Of a stretch of DNA of 64,000 bases, positions 27,225 through 37,900 are shown piece after piece (position 1 is the first letter of the stretch; the number at the start of each line of letters is the position of its first letter). The DNA is taken from assembly GCF_027923385.1 (NCBI RefSeq), contig NZ_BSEC01000003.1, positions 139,326-203,325 of the forward strand, in the 5' to 3' direction. The notes below the pieces were generated by a model, which saw only the letters and a list, made by a program, of their open reading frames with translations, was not told where the DNA came from and made no database searches. Origin of the DNA: Methylocystis echinoides (lineage in GTDB: Bacteria > Pseudomonadota > Alphaproteobacteria > Rhizobiales > Beijerinckiaceae). The translations under genes were made by a program, and so were the position numbers.

Positions 27225-30200
27225 GCCTGGACCTCTTTTTTCAAAAAGGGGCTCCGCTTGATGCGCAGACGCCAACCAGTCGCGCGATCGTAGAGGATCG
27301 GTAAAAGCACGAGCGTTAGCGCCGTTGCGGATATCAGGCCCCCGATCACCACGATGGCAAGGGGTCGCTGAATCTCGGCGCCAGGTCCGGTGGCGAACAG
27401 GAAGGGAATAAGGCCGAAGGCCGCGATCGTCGCGGTGAGCAGGACTGGACGCATGCGCCGTCGCGCGCCCTCGACGACCGCCTCGCGAGTGGTGCGGTTT
27501 CCTTCCGAAACGAGCTTGTTGATATACGAAATCAGAACCACGCCGTTGAGCACGGCGATGCCGATCAGCGCGATGAAGCCGACGGACGCAGGCACCGAGA
27601 GGAATTCGCCCGACAGCCACAGGCCGAGGATGCCGCCGATCGCCGCGAAGGGCACGTTGCAGAAGACGAGGGTGGCTTGCATTGCGGAGTTGAAGGTGAA
27701 GTAGAGCAGAAGAAAGATCAGCGCCAGCGCAATCGGCACGACGATGGCGAGCCGCGCCGAGGCGCGCTGCTGGTTTTCGAACTGGCCGCCCCATTGATAG
27801 CTGTAGCCTTTGGGCGTCTTCACATGGCTCCCGACGGCCGCCTTGGCCTCGTCGACGAATCCCACGAGATCGCGGCCTTCGACATTGGCGAGCACGGTTG
27901 CGTAGCGACGCCCTCTCTCGCGGATGATCTGGATCGGCCCGTTCTCGGCCTGCACGTCCGCTAGCTGCGAGAGCTCGACGACCTTGCCGTCGTTCGAAAC
28001 CATCGGCAGGCGCGCGAAATCCACCGACGAACGGCGCGAGGTCTCCGAACCGCGAATGACGAGCGGCGTGCGGATCGGCCCTTCAAGCACGATGCCGACC
28101 TGCTGGCCGTCGACCCAGACGCGCAGCGCGTCCTGAATCTCGCCGGCATTGAGACCAAATCGTCCGGCCGCCAGTCGGTCCACGCGGGCGGTGAGATAGC
28201 GCATGCCGTCGTTTTGCAGGCCGAAGACGTCGCGCGCGCCGGGGATCTTTTTGAGTTCCGTCGCCACCTCGCGCGTGAGCCGGTTAAGGTCGTTGATGTC
28301 GTCGCCAAATATCTTGACGACCACATCGCCGCGCGCGCCGATGATCATCTCTTGCACGCGCATGTCGATCGGCTGCGAGAAGGCATAGGAAATCCCAGGT
28401 ATCTGGTCTAGCACTTTGCGAATTTCCTCCGTCAGCCAGTCCATGCCATGGCCACGCCACTCGCTTTGTGGCGCGAGCGTGAGGAAATTATCCGTCTCGT
28501 TGAGGCCGACCGGATCAATCCCCAACTCGTCGGCGCCAGCGCGGGCCATCATTCCTTTCACTTCCGGCACTTTCTCCATGATCTCGCGCTGGATGAGCTT
28601 GTCCGTCTCGGCAGCCACGGCGACGCTGATCGTCGGATGCTTGCGTACGGTGATGACTGGCGTGCCTTCGTTCATCACCGGCATGAACGTCTGGCCGATC
28701 CGCGAATAGGCCAGCCCGGCGATAATGAGGCCCAAGACCGCGAGGCCGGCGACGACGAGAGGGCACCGCAGCGAAAGCTCGAGCAGAGGCTCATAGCGGG
28801 CGGCGATCTTGCGTACAAGCCAGGGTTCGTCGGCGGCGCCCGGACGCAAGAGGCTCGCGCTCAGCGCCGGCACAACCGTCAGCGACAGGATGAGGGCCGA
28901 GCCGAGAGCGAAGGCGATGGTGAGCGCCACGGGCGCGAACAGCCGGCCCTCCAGACCCTCGAGCGAGAGGAGCGGCAGGAAGACCGTGACGATGATCACG
29001 ACGCCCGAGACAAGCGGCGTCGCGACCTCGCTCGTCGCCTCGAGGGTCATGAAGATACGGTCAGCGACTGTCGCGTCGCGGGCGTGGGCAAGCCGGTGCT
29101 CGACATTCTCGACAACGACCACCGCGCAGTCGACGAGAAGGCCGATGGCGATCGCGAGGCCGCCGAGCGACATGATATTGGCGGATAAGCCCCAAAGCCG
29201 CATGATCCCAAAGGTCGCGAGCGCGGCGAGCGGCAGGATGACCGAGACGACCAGCGCAGCCCGGAGGTTGCCAAGAAACAAGGCGAGCAGAATAACGACG
29301 AGCACGATTGCCTCGAGCAACACTTTCTGCACCGTCCAGACGGCTTTGCCGATGAGCTCGCTGCGATCGTAGAAGATCTCGATCTTCGCGCCCTTGGGCA
29401 GCAGTGGTTCGATCTCGGCCAGTCGAGTTTTGACGCCATCCACCACCGTGCGCGCGTCGGCGCCACGCAGGCCGAGCACCAGCCCCCAAACGGCCTCGCT
29501 CTCTCCGTTGCGGGTGACGACGCCGTTACGGGGCAAGGAGCCGTTTCGCACCTCCGCGACGTCTCCGACGCGGACGACGCCGGTTTTGAGCGACTCGATC
29601 ACCACCGAGCGAATGTCTTCGAGCGAACGCAGCCGCCCCTCGGCCCGCACCAAAAGCGCTTCCTCGCCATCCCGGACGCGGCCGGCGCCGTCATTGCGAT
29701 TGTTCTTGGACAGCGAAGTTTGGAGCATGGCCACCGTAACGCCCCGCGCCGCCATGGCGGCGGGCGAGGGCGCCACCTCAAAGGTGCGCACGAAGCCGCC
29801 GAGAACGTTGAGGTCAGCGACGCCGGGCAAACCACGTATGGCGGGGCGGATTGTCCAGTCGATCAGGCTGCGCTGCTCGGTCGGCGTGAGGTCGCCGCCC
29901 ACGAGGGTGAACATCAGCATCTCGCCGAGCGGCGTGACGATCGGCGCGAGGCCGCCGGAGACGCCGTCCGGCAACTGATCCTGAACCTGAGACAGACGCT
30001 CGTTGACCTGCGCGCGCGCCCAATAGATGTCCGTCCCCTCCGAAAATTCGAAGGTGAGGAGCGCGACCGAGTAGCGCGTCGTCGAGCGCATGCGCACGAG
30101 GGAGGGGATGCCCTTGGCGGCGATCTCGATCGGGGCGGTGACGCGCGCCTCCAACTCCTCGGGCGTCAGGCCGGGCGCCCGCATGGCGACGAGAACCTGC

Positions 30201-30334
30201 GCCGGCGCGACGTCGGGAAAGGCGTCGATCGGCAGCTTCAAATAGCTCATCGCCCCCCAGCCCGCGATAAAAAGCGCGCCGAGGAAAGTGAGCAGCCGCT
30301 GGCGAAGCGAGAAATGGATGAGGCGCTCAAGCAT
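27221..30334 (-). CDS. Heavy-metal efflux RND pump (CusA/CzcA family)
   Basis: 1037 residues, the family's usual length, with twelve helices and two large periplasmic loops. It opens MLERLIHFSLRQRLLTFLGA. Helix 4 carries GGLAIAIGLLVDCAVVVVEN: the central Asp and the later Glu of the proton relay are present, but the first Asp of the DFG found in CzcA divalent-metal pumps is replaced by Ile/Ala, as in CusA-type Cu+/Ag+ pumps. The pattern therefore leans to monovalent ions, but this is family inference. Order on the strand is adaptor, pump, outer-membrane factor, a complete tripartite operon. Confidence 0.95.
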   Translation of the reverse strand: MLERLIHFSLRQRLLTFLGALFIAGWGAMSYLKLPIDAFPDVAPAQVLVAMRAPGLTPEELEARVTAPIEIAAKGIPSLVRMRSTTRYSVALLTFEFSEGTDIYWARAQVNERLSQVQDQLPDGVSGGLAPIVTPLGEMLMFTLVGGDLTPTEQRSLIDWTIRPAIRGLPGVADLNVLGGFVRTFEVAPSPAAMAARGVTVAMLQTSLSKNNRNDGAGRVRDGEEALLVRAEGRLRSLEDIRSVVIESLKTGVVRVGDVAEVRNGSLPRNGVVTRNGESEAVWGLVLGLRGADARTVVDGVKTRLAEIEPLLPKGAKIEIFYDRSELIGKAVWTVQKVLLEAIVLVVILLALFLGNLRAALVVSVILPLAALATFGIMRLWGLSANIMSLGGLAIAIGLLVDCAVVVVENVEHRLAHARDATVADRIFMTLEATSEVATPLVSGVVIIVTVFLPLLSLEGLEGRLFAPVALTIAFALGSALILSLTVVPALSASLLRPGAADEPWLVRKIAARYEPLLELSLRCPLVVAGLAVLGLIIAGLAYSRIGQTFMPVMNEGTPVITVRKHPTISVAVAAETDKLIQREIMEKVPEVKGMMARAGADELGIDPVGLNETDNFLTLAPQSEWRGHGMDWLTEEIRKVLDQIPGISYAFSQPIDMRVQEMIIGARGDVVVKIFGDDINDLNRLTREVATELKKIPGARDVFGLQNDGMRYLTARVDRLAAGRFGLNAGEIQDALRVWVDGQQVGIVLEGPIRTPLVIRGSETSRRSSVDFARLPMVSNDGKVVELSQLADVQAENGPIQIIRERGRRYATVLANVEGRDLVGFVDEAKAAVGSHVKTPKGYSYQWGGQFENQQRASARLAIVVPIALALIFLLLYFTFNSAMQATLVFCNVPFAAIGGILGLWLSGEFLSVPASVGFIALIGIAVLNGVVLISYINKLVSEGNRTTREAVVEGARRRMRPVLLTATIAAFGLIPFLFATGPGAEIQRPLAIVVIGGLISATALTLVLLPILYDRATGWRLRIKRSPFLKKEVQA

Positions 30335-30343
30335 GGCGTCGGG

Positions 30344-31483
30344 TCACTTGCTCTCGATCTCTGCAAGCTCGGCGAGAAGGGTCAGTAGGCCGCGCGTCGC
30401 GACCCGCTCGCTGGCGGCGAGCGCCCCCTGCACAGAGGCGAATTGCGGCGTCTCGGAGACGAGCGTCACCGGCACGGCGCGAAAGCCCTCAGGAACGCGC
30501 AGGAAGACCCAGTTGTGATTGCGATGGCTGACGACGGCGTCCGCCGGCACCCGCCATTGCGCGGCGCCGCCGCCTTTAACCCGCAGGATCGCCTGCACGG
30601 CCTGACCTGGCCGGAGCGGGCTGCGCCCCGGCCGGAATTCCGCCACAGCCGTCACGGACTGGGTGGCCGTGTCGGCCGTACGCCCTACGCGGATGAGTTT
30701 CCCGTCCCCGCCGGACGCGGCGAGATGTACGCGTTCGACGCTGTCGAGCGCGACGGCGCGGCTGAGCGGCACCTGGAGATTGACCCAGATCGGGTCGAGG
30801 CGCGCGATCGTGACAAGCGGCGCCGAAGCCGCCACGCGCTCGCCGGTCATTCCGTGACGCTGAAGGATTGTGCCGCCGATGGGCGCCCGGACCAGCAGAG
30901 AGCTCGCGAGTTTGCGTTCCTTTCGAAGAGCGCTGATCTCATTCTCGGTCATGCCGGCGAGGGTGAGAATCTGCGACCGTTCGTCGAGCGTTGCGCTTGC
31001 CTGGGAGGCCTCCGCGCGGGTGACAATCAGCCGCCGCTCGGCGATGATGTGCTCCTTGAAGAGCTGCTCGTCGCGACGCAATTTCTCCGCTTCGAGATTG
31101 GCCTCCGACATGGCGTGTAGAAAGCCGCGCTGGGCTTCCACCAGTTCGGAAGACTTCAGTGTGGCGATGGGATCGCCTTCCTTCACGTCCTCGTCGGGCG
31201 CGACGAGCAGGGTCTCGACGAGGCCCGCTGCTGGAGCTGCCACGATGCGGAGTTGCTGAGGCGGGACCGTGACGACGCCAGGCACGACGATCTCGCTGAC
31301 GCCCGCCTCGGGCTCTACCGGCTGCGTCTCTATCCCCGCCGCCTGGATCTGCGCCTCGGCGAGGGGAGCGACAATCGTCGCTTCTGGTTGCGAAGGCAGC
31401 GGCGCGGCGAGCGCCGGGGGCCAAATGCGAGTAATTAAGAGAACGGCGATGAAGCGCTTAACCAACAGGGTCACCAAAGACAC
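30344..31483 (-). CDS. RND periplasmic adaptor (CusB/CzcB family)
   Basis: About 379 residues from the GTG at 31483, chosen because GGGAGAG lies just upstream and a signal-like stretch follows (LVKRFIAVLLITRIWPPALA); an ATG at 31534 is possible. It has a barrel-sandwich/lipoyl region (VVPGVVTVPPQQLRIVAAPA, then VKEGDPIATLKSSELVEAQR), an alpha-hairpin (about 130-200), and ASSLLVRAPIGGTILQRHGM and PGQAVQAILRVKGGG. It links the inner-membrane pump to the outer-membrane channel. It ends 9 bp before the pump gene, and is first in the operon. Confidence 0.92.
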   Translation of the reverse strand: MSLVTLLVKRFIAVLLITRIWPPALAAPLPSQPEATIVAPLAEAQIQAAGIETQPVEPEAGVSEIVVPGVVTVPPQQLRIVAAPAAGLVETLLVAPDEDVKEGDPIATLKSSELVEAQRGFLHAMSEANLEAEKLRRDEQLFKEHIIAERRLIVTRAEASQASATLDERSQILTLAGMTENEISALRKERKLASSLLVRAPIGGTILQRHGMTGERVAASAPLVTIARLDPIWVNLQVPLSRAVALDSVERVHLAASGGDGKLIRVGRTADTATQSVTAVAEFRPGRSPLRPGQAVQAILRVKGGGAAQWRVPADAVVSHRNHNWVFLRVPEGFRAVPVTLVSETPQFASVQGALAASERVATRGLLTLLAELAEIESK

Positions 31484-32023
31484 CCATCTCTCCCACCAGC
31501 AACGTAGAAACACCCTCACAGCCGGGCTCGACAATTCCCGGCTCGCTTGATGAGGGCGCGGGGATCGCGCATTCCTGCCAAAGCTGACCAGACCGCGATC
31601 TCCCTCGAAGGACGCGAAGGCAATCTATATCGTAGTACGATATAATGCAAGGCGGGACGCTGACTCGCTTTCGCCGCAATTAGGGTTTCCCGCCACGATC
31701 GACGCCGCGCCTCATTGACAGGCCGCAATTCCAGGCAAATCAGCAAAGCCCCATATATATATGCGAACAGCACGCAACTGAGGATACGGACACGGGAAAT
31801 CGCTGATACCCCGCAGAGAGCGGATAGCTCTAAGGGCGCGAGCCATTGCCGGCAGGAACTCTGCCTGTCGATCCTTTTGCTTTGAGCGCTTGAATACAGC
31901 CCAAGAGGACGCAAAGTCGCTCTACAGCTCCTCCATTCAAGTCTCCTAAGGACGGCTGGCCGCAAAGCCCAATGTGCGTTACTGTGTTGAACAATCCACC
32001 CAAAGGCTGCTCGAGTTGTTTTG
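31484..32023. other. Divergent intergenic region between adaptor and cyclase genes
   Basis: About 540 bp expected to hold the promoters for the leftward metal-efflux operon and the rightward cyclase. It includes a perfect palindrome at 31626-31644 and AT-rich runs near 31755 (ATATATATATG). No gene seen. Confidence 0.5.
31626..31644. promoter_or_regulatory. Palindromic operator candidate upstream of the metal-efflux operon
   Basis: TATATCGTA and TACGATATA are exact reverse complements separated by a single G. The symmetric, AT-rich dyad lies about 140 bp upstream of the adaptor start and resembles sites bound by dimeric MarR- or TetR-type repressors. The MarR gene at the far end of this operon is a candidate ligand-responsive regulator, but nothing in the sequence proves the pairing. 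Confidence 0.5.
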
Positions 32024-33688
32024 ATGCAGCCGAAAATTCCCAAGCCGGCGGGGCCCTCAATGAAGTTGCGGACTTTCTTTTCAGCTTTTTTTCTTATGCT
32101 GATCGCCCTCGCTGGCATGAACCTCATTATCGGTTTCTATTTAGGAAAGGCCGACGACAAGAGGGAAGAATCGCGGCGGCGGCTGAACGAAATCACCTCG
32201 CTTTCCGAAGATCTGGTCATATCCTCTCAATGGGCGACACGGTTCGCGCGCGCATATGTTGCGACCAAGGACCCAAAAAAGTTAGACATGTATAACGAGC
32301 TCGACGACATCCTTGAGGGAAAACTCGCCCGTCCCGAGAACTACGGATTAGAATATTGGGATCTTGTTTCCGCCGGCTTCATCCCGCCCCCGGACGCCAA
32401 AAAAACAGGGAAGGGGCCGCTGGAAGATCAGTTCTTGAAACTCGACATTACGGTAGAGGAGTTCAATCAGCTAAAAAAGGCGAAAGCTCTGTATGTCAAA
32501 GTCAGCACCACGGAACGGATTGCGATGCACGCCGTCAGAGGCGAATTTGACGATGGCACAGGCGCCTTCGCCAAAAAGAGCAAACCGGATATGGCCATGG
32601 CTGAACGTCTTCTCTACGGAAACTCTTATTCAGAGGAAAACGGAAAGCTGAGCAAAGCCGTCTTCGATTTCAATAGAATGATACGTAACCGATACAAAGC
32701 TGTCTTAGAGGACGAAGAGCTGCACACGGCTGAACTGGTTGGAATGAACACTTACCTTGCGCTTGGTTTGTTTTCAATCGTGATAGCCTCAGTGTTCTAC
32801 TTGCAGCTGAGGTTCGTCAAGAGGACGTCGCGTCTGGTAGCGGCTGTTCAATCGATAAGCAATGGCGACCTCGCGACGAAAACAAACATCACAGGCCAGG
32901 ATGAGATAGGCCAAATCGCGGGGGCGATCGAGGCGATGGCCTCAAATCTCAGCGCCGCCTTTGTCTCCCTTGAGGATAAGGTAAAAATTTCCGAGATGAC
33001 TGCTGCAGAGCTGAATAACGAACGCGTTCGATCGGAAAAATTACTCCATAATATCCTTCCCGCCACGATTGCTCAGCGGCTTCAGGGCGGCGAGGAAGTG
33101 ATTGCTGAGGTGTATCCCGAGGTAACCGTGTTTTTCTCTGATATCGTCGGCTTCACGGACCTCTCGGCGCAACTTGGGCCGCATGAAACGGTCAATCTTC
33201 TCAACGCCATTTTCGAGAAATTCGACGAACTCGTCGAAGCGCATGGAGTAGAAAAGATCAAAACGATAGGCGACAGCTATATGGTCGTAGGGGGCGTTCC
33301 AAATCGCGATCCTCTGCATTGCCAGCATGTCGCTGAATTTGCGCTTGATGCAATGAGCTTCATTCAGGAGTTTCCGGCCCACTCGCCCTTTCCGATCGAA
33401 ATGCGCATGGGGATCCACACGGGCACGGTGGCCGCCGGAGTGTTAGGCAAAAAGAAGTTCTCTTACGATCTCTGGGGAGATGTTGTTAACGTCGCCAGTC
33501 GTTTTGAATCGACCTCGCTCGCGAACAAAATCCACGTGTCCGAGGCTGTAAAGGTCAGATTGAACGACGACTTTGTTTTTCTGGACGCGGGAACAGTGGA
33601 GTTGAAAGGTAAAGGATCGGCCGCGTCATTTTATCTTCTCGGGCGGAAAAAGGAGTTTCCCGCCGTGATAGAATTCAAAAAGCATTAA
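32024..33688 (+). CDS. Membrane-bound class III adenylate cyclase with HAMP domain
   Basis: 554 residues from ATG 32024 (ATG 32060 is also possible; neither has a strong ribosome-binding site). Layout: helix 1 (FSAFFLMLIALAGMNLIIGF), an extracytoplasmic sensor region (about 45-245), helix 2 (about 245-265), HAMP (VQSISNGDLATKT) and a signalling helix, then the cyclase domain from about 350. Metal-binding Asp lies in FFSDIVGFTDLS and a second in IKTIGDSYMVVGG. The Lys in EKIKTIGD and the Asp in YDLWGDVVNVASR are the adenine-selecting residues, so ATP rather than GTP is expected. A lone gene; the signal sensed is unknown. Confidence 0.92.
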   Translation: MQPKIPKPAGPSMKLRTFFSAFFLMLIALAGMNLIIGFYLGKADDKREESRRRLNEITSLSEDLVISSQWATRFARAYVATKDPKKLDMYNELDDILEGKLARPENYGLEYWDLVSAGFIPPPDAKKTGKGPLEDQFLKLDITVEEFNQLKKAKALYVKVSTTERIAMHAVRGEFDDGTGAFAKKSKPDMAMAERLLYGNSYSEENGKLSKAVFDFNRMIRNRYKAVLEDEELHTAELVGMNTYLALGLFSIVIASVFYLQLRFVKRTSRLVAAVQSISNGDLATKTNITGQDEIGQIAGAIEAMASNLSAAFVSLEDKVKISEMTAAELNNERVRSEKLLHNILPATIAQRLQGGEEVIAEVYPEVTVFFSDIVGFTDLSAQLGPHETVNLLNAIFEKFDELVEAHGVEKIKTIGDSYMVVGGVPNRDPLHCQHVAEFALDAMSFIQEFPAHSPFPIEMRMGIHTGTVAAGVLGKKKFSYDLWGDVVNVASRFESTSLANKIHVSEAVKVRLNDDFVFLDAGTVELKGKGSAASFYLLGRKKEFPAVIEFKKH

Positions 33689-33842
33689 CAATCGCGCTAC
33701 AACACAATGAGAAGCGCGGCTTTGAGCCGCCGCAATTGAAGGCGGCCCAATCGGCGGCTGCTATGATTGGAATGTGGCCGGATTGACGACGACGGGGCAG
33801 AGGACGTGTATGTCGTCGGGATCGGCGCTGCGACGCGTCGCG

Positions 33843-33860
33843 GGGCTCCGCGCGGAGCCC
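33843..33860. terminator. Perfect GC-rich palindrome between convergent genes
   Basis: GGGCTCCGCGCGGAGCCC is an 18-bp perfect palindrome in the 230-bp gap between the convergent cyclase and esterase genes. It can form a hairpin in either transcript, but there is no U-run directly after it, so a Rho-independent terminator is only possible, not certain. Confidence 0.35.
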
Positions 33861-33924
33861 TAGTTCTAGCAGTGCCGGATGTGGGTTGCAATTACGGAAA
33901 CAGGCTGGCTCGCCGTAGACGGGC

Positions 33925-34740
33925 TCACTGATCCGGCTGCGCGACCAGTTCCTGAATGTTCAAGGCTAGAAGATCGGCGACGCAGGCGTAACCAACGTCG
34001 TTCATGTGGAAGCCATCCGCTGCGAGCATAAGCGCTATGCCTTCGCCGCCTGATTGGTCCATCGATTTCATGAGGCGGTAGCGGGGGAAGAGACAGACAT
34101 GCTCTTTCTGCGCGACCCGGTCGAGAACCGCGACAAAGCGCTCGTAACGATCCGGGTCATTGACCTTCTTTGTGAACTGCTGGTCGAGAAGAAGGACGTC
34201 GCTCTTATGCCGCTCGATTGACGTAACGCCGCGCTCGACGGTGGCTTCGAAAGCTGGCTCCGTGACTGAGGAAGACAATGCGTCGTTGGTGCCGACTTGC
34301 CAGAGGACGAGGTCTGGCTTGGTTCGTTCCAGTTCCGCGTCAAGCCGCGCAAGAGTACGATCGGCGGTTTCGCCGGCTATGCCGGCGTTGACGACTCTAA
34401 CATCCACCCCCGGAAATCTAAGCTCGAGAGCCGACTCAAGCCGGGCCGGGTAGGAAAACGCCGGTGAAGATGCGCCGATCCCTTGCGTCGAGGATGAACC
34501 GATCGCCAGGACTTGCACAGGCAGCTTAGCCCGTAAGCGCGCCGCTGTCCGTTTTAGGGGGCCGGACGCCTTGAGACGGACCGGGGCTGCGGAGCACAGG
34601 CCGCGCCCCCGCTGATCGGCTGCAAGAGCAGAGCAAGGCATCGTCAGCCCCATCAAAATCAAGGACTGCAAGAAAGCCCTTCGGGGCCAGACAACGGCGC
34701 GGGCGTCGCAGCCGCGTCGGCTGAAGCTTGAGATCGGCAT
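33925..34740 (-). CDS. Tat-exported SGNH/GDSL-family esterase
   Basis: 271 residues from ATG 34740. The N-terminus has a twin-arginine signal (WPRRAFLQSLILMGLTMPCS, cleavage near ALAA). The hydrolase core has block I LAIGSSSTQGIGASS (nucleophile Ser in GSSST), block II Gly in NAGIAGETADRTLARL, block III QVGTNDALS (oxyanion Asn), and block V DGFHMNDVGYACVADLL (catalytic Asp and His). SGNH enzymes act on acyl esters or deacetylate glycans; the natural substrate is unknown. Longer in-frame starts exist but would bury the Tat signal. Confidence 0.88.
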   Translation of the reverse strand: MPISSFSRRGCDARAVVWPRRAFLQSLILMGLTMPCSALAADQRGRGLCSAAPVRLKASGPLKRTAARLRAKLPVQVLAIGSSSTQGIGASSPAFSYPARLESALELRFPGVDVRVVNAGIAGETADRTLARLDAELERTKPDLVLWQVGTNDALSSSVTEPAFEATVERGVTSIERHKSDVLLLDQQFTKKVNDPDRYERFVAVLDRVAQKEHVCLFPRYRLMKSMDQSGGEGIALMLAADGFHMNDVGYACVADLLALNIQELVAQPDQ

Positions 34741-34958
34741 GTACAGCTCACGTTTCTTTGCACAGTCCATCGGCCCAACCCCACGAAAGCTATGGCGAAC
34801 AAGGGAAGGCCGAGCCTCACCTGGTTCGAAACGAGGGCAAAGCGGACGCCCTAAATTATCATAAGGGCGGGTCTCTGAGGAACCCACGCCCTGGAAATCG
34901 GGTCCTCCCAGAGCTGCTTCTAATCAGACGCCACCTGCCTGATTTTCTGCCGCCTTGG

Positions 34959-37900
34959 TCAAGGCTCCTGTGGAGCCTGGCTTGCTCCATTGACGACGAC
35001 CCGATCCCCTGCCTCGAGCGCACCGCCCCTGATTTCGACGAAGGCGCCGTCGTCGAGACCTGGCTTCACATCGACGGGCGTCATCGCGCCATCGCGCCAC
35101 GCCCACACGCGCGCCCATCCAACCGACGGCGGCGGAAGCGACGCGCCCTCCCTGGGGCTGTATTGCAAGCCGCGGCTCGGAACGCGCAGCGCATCCTCCC
35201 GCCGGTCGAGCTCTATACGCACCCTTGCCGGCGCGCCGGGCGGCGGGGCAGAGGGCAGTGTCGGCGCTTCGACGACAATCCTCGCGCCCTCTTCAGTGGG
35301 CATGGCCGTGCGTAATTTGCCCGCGACTTGTTGCGAGGGATCGCCCGCGAAGGTCGTCGTCACCGGGGCGCCGGGTCGCGCCTGCAGGGTCGCTCCCGCT
35401 TCAGGGACGACGTCGATATGCAAGGCTCTGTCAGCCCCCGCCACTCCGAACAAGGTTTCGCCCGCGCTAGCAGCGTGGCCGTTCTCCATCCGGCTCCCCC
35501 TGATCATCCCTCCGGAGGGTGCGACGACCGGTGCGCCCTTCTCCTGCGCAGCGCGTAGCGTCACTTCGCGCCGGCTCGTGAGGGCCTGGGCTTGCGCCAG
35601 GCGCGCCTTGGCGCGCGCCACCGCCGCGCGAGTTTTCGCCGACGTCGCGTGTTCCAGCGCGGCGGCGCTGTTGCGCTGTGCGACCTGTGCGGCTGCGAGC
35701 GCTCTGCGCGCGCGGTCGACCTCTGCCTGGCGGTCAGGCGAAATGATCCTGGCGCAGACCCGCCCGGCTTCGACCTGGTCGCCATCGCCGCACGCGACGG
35801 CCTCGATCCTTCCCTTGACAGGAGCCGCCACCTCGACCAGCGGCGCGGCGACGACGGCGCCCGTTAAGTCAACAGTGTGGACAAAATTGCCGCGCTCGAC
35901 TGTCGCGAGTTCGGGCCGCGCCTTGCGCAGCGTCTGCCAATAAAGCGTCCCGGCAGCGGCGACCGCCACGACGAGCGCGGCGCTCGCGGCGAGAGGCGCG
36001 TAGCGGCGCAATCGAGACGGCGGGGCGACGGCAAGCTCTGGCTCGGGCCGCGTCTTCGGGCGCTTGTGGCGCTCGGTCCACCATTTCTCAAGCTCCATGA
36101 CAACGAGCAGCGACGAACCCGCGGCGAGCAGCGCGCCCCATTCCGCGACTGTCGGCGGCCAGATGCGCAGCGTGTCGGCGAGCCCGGGAACATGCGAGGC
36201 CGCAAGGTGAATGACCTGCGCGCCGACGATGCTGCCGATGAGCAGCGGACTGGAGAAGAGCCCCCTGTGGAAGAGGGAGTGATGTTCCGAGCGCGCATTC
36301 AACGCCTGAAAATTTTCGAAGATGACGAAGAGCAGAAGCAGCAGGTTGCGGGCGTGGCTGGTCTCGTAGCCTTGCGCGATGAGCCAGTAAAACAGGCCAA
36401 AGCCGACGCCTGCCATGACGAGAGCCGAATAGACGTTGCGGGTGATCATCACGCGGTCGAAGATCGGCTCCTCCGGCTTGCGCGGCGGATAGGTCAGTTC
36501 GTCTCCCTCGGGCTTCTCGGCGGCGAGCGCGACATGCTGAACGCCATTGGTGACGAGGTTGAGCCACAGCAATTGCACGGGCAGCAGCGGCATCGGCAGG
36601 CCGGAGGGGATCGCGAGCAGGAAGAGCAGCAGTTCAGCGGCGCCGGTCGAAACCAGAAGGAAGATGACCTTGCGGATGTTGGCGTAAGCGACGCGCCCCT
36701 CCATCACTCCGCGCACGATCGACGCGAAATTGTCGTCGGCGATGATGATATCGGCGCTTTCCTTGGCGACGTCCGTGCCCTGCTTGCCCATGGCGACGCC
36801 GACATGCGCATGTTTAAGCGCCGGCGCGTCATTGACGCCGTCGCCGGTGACGGCCACGAAATGCCCGTTGCGCGCCAACGACAGGACGATCGCAAGCTTC
36901 TGGATCGGCTCGACGCGGGCGTAGATGCGGGCGCGCCCGGTCAACGCGTCGAGCGACGCCGCGCCCGCTTCTTCGGCGCGCCGCACCTCGTCGCCCGTCA
37001 CGACCTGGTCCCGCGAAAAAGCCATGCCCGCCTCTCTGGCGATGGCCGCGGCCGTGCCGGGAGAGTCGCCGGTCACCATCGCCACGGCGATTCCGGCGTC
37101 GCGGCAGGCGCCTATGGCGCGCGGGACTTCCGGCCGCAGCGGGTCATGCATGCCGACGAGCCCGAGAAAGACGAGGTTTTCCAGATGGCGTGGACCATAG
37201 CCATGGTCCGGCTCCGGGGCGATCTCGCCTTCCGCGAAAGCGAGGACGCGCAGGCCTCTTCCCGAAAGCGCGTCCTTCTGGCGCCAGAGCGCGTCGCGGT
37301 CGATTGGGACCAGCGCGCCGCCGACGTCCATGCTGCCGGCCATGGCGATGAGCGTCTCCGGCGCGCCCTTGGCGAAGACGCGCACGGCCGCTTTCTCCTC
37401 ATGGAGATGGAAGGACGCCGCATATCTCAGGTCCGGCTCGTAAGGGATGCGCTTCACCAGCGGATAGCGCGCCCGCAGTTCCTGATGCACGACGCCGCTT
37501 CTGTGCGCGGCGACGAGCAGCGCGACGTCGACCGTGTCGCCCACGCCCCTGATCTCTTCCTTCTCGCGCCGGATCTCCGCTTCATTGGGGAGCGCCGCCG
37601 CCCGCAGCAGCGCCGCGAGCAGGAGATCGGCCGGCTCGTTGCGAGCCGCGCCCCGGAAACAATAGGACTCGACGCCCTCGCCGGGCTGCAGAGAGAGAAT
37701 CGAGCCGTCCGGCAGGACGACCTCGGTGACGGTCAGTTCATTGCGCGTGAGCGTGCCGGTCTTGTCGGTCGCGATCATGGTGCAGGAGCCGAGCGACTCC
37801 ACGGCGGCCATCTTTCTTACGATCACATTCGCCTTGGCCATGCGCCGCATGCCGATCGCCAGCGCCACGGCGATTGCCACCGGAAGCCCTTCTGGAATGG

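Noticed and set aside
27225..27794. Extension of the TolC-like frame to 27794 (623 codons)
   Set aside because: The extra N-terminus is Arg/His-rich shadow of the RND pump gene; the signal peptide begins at about 27215-27224.
28448..29188. A 246-codon plus-strand frame, and a 222-codon one at 29720-30388
   Set aside because: Both are antisense to the RND pump and lack any family signature.
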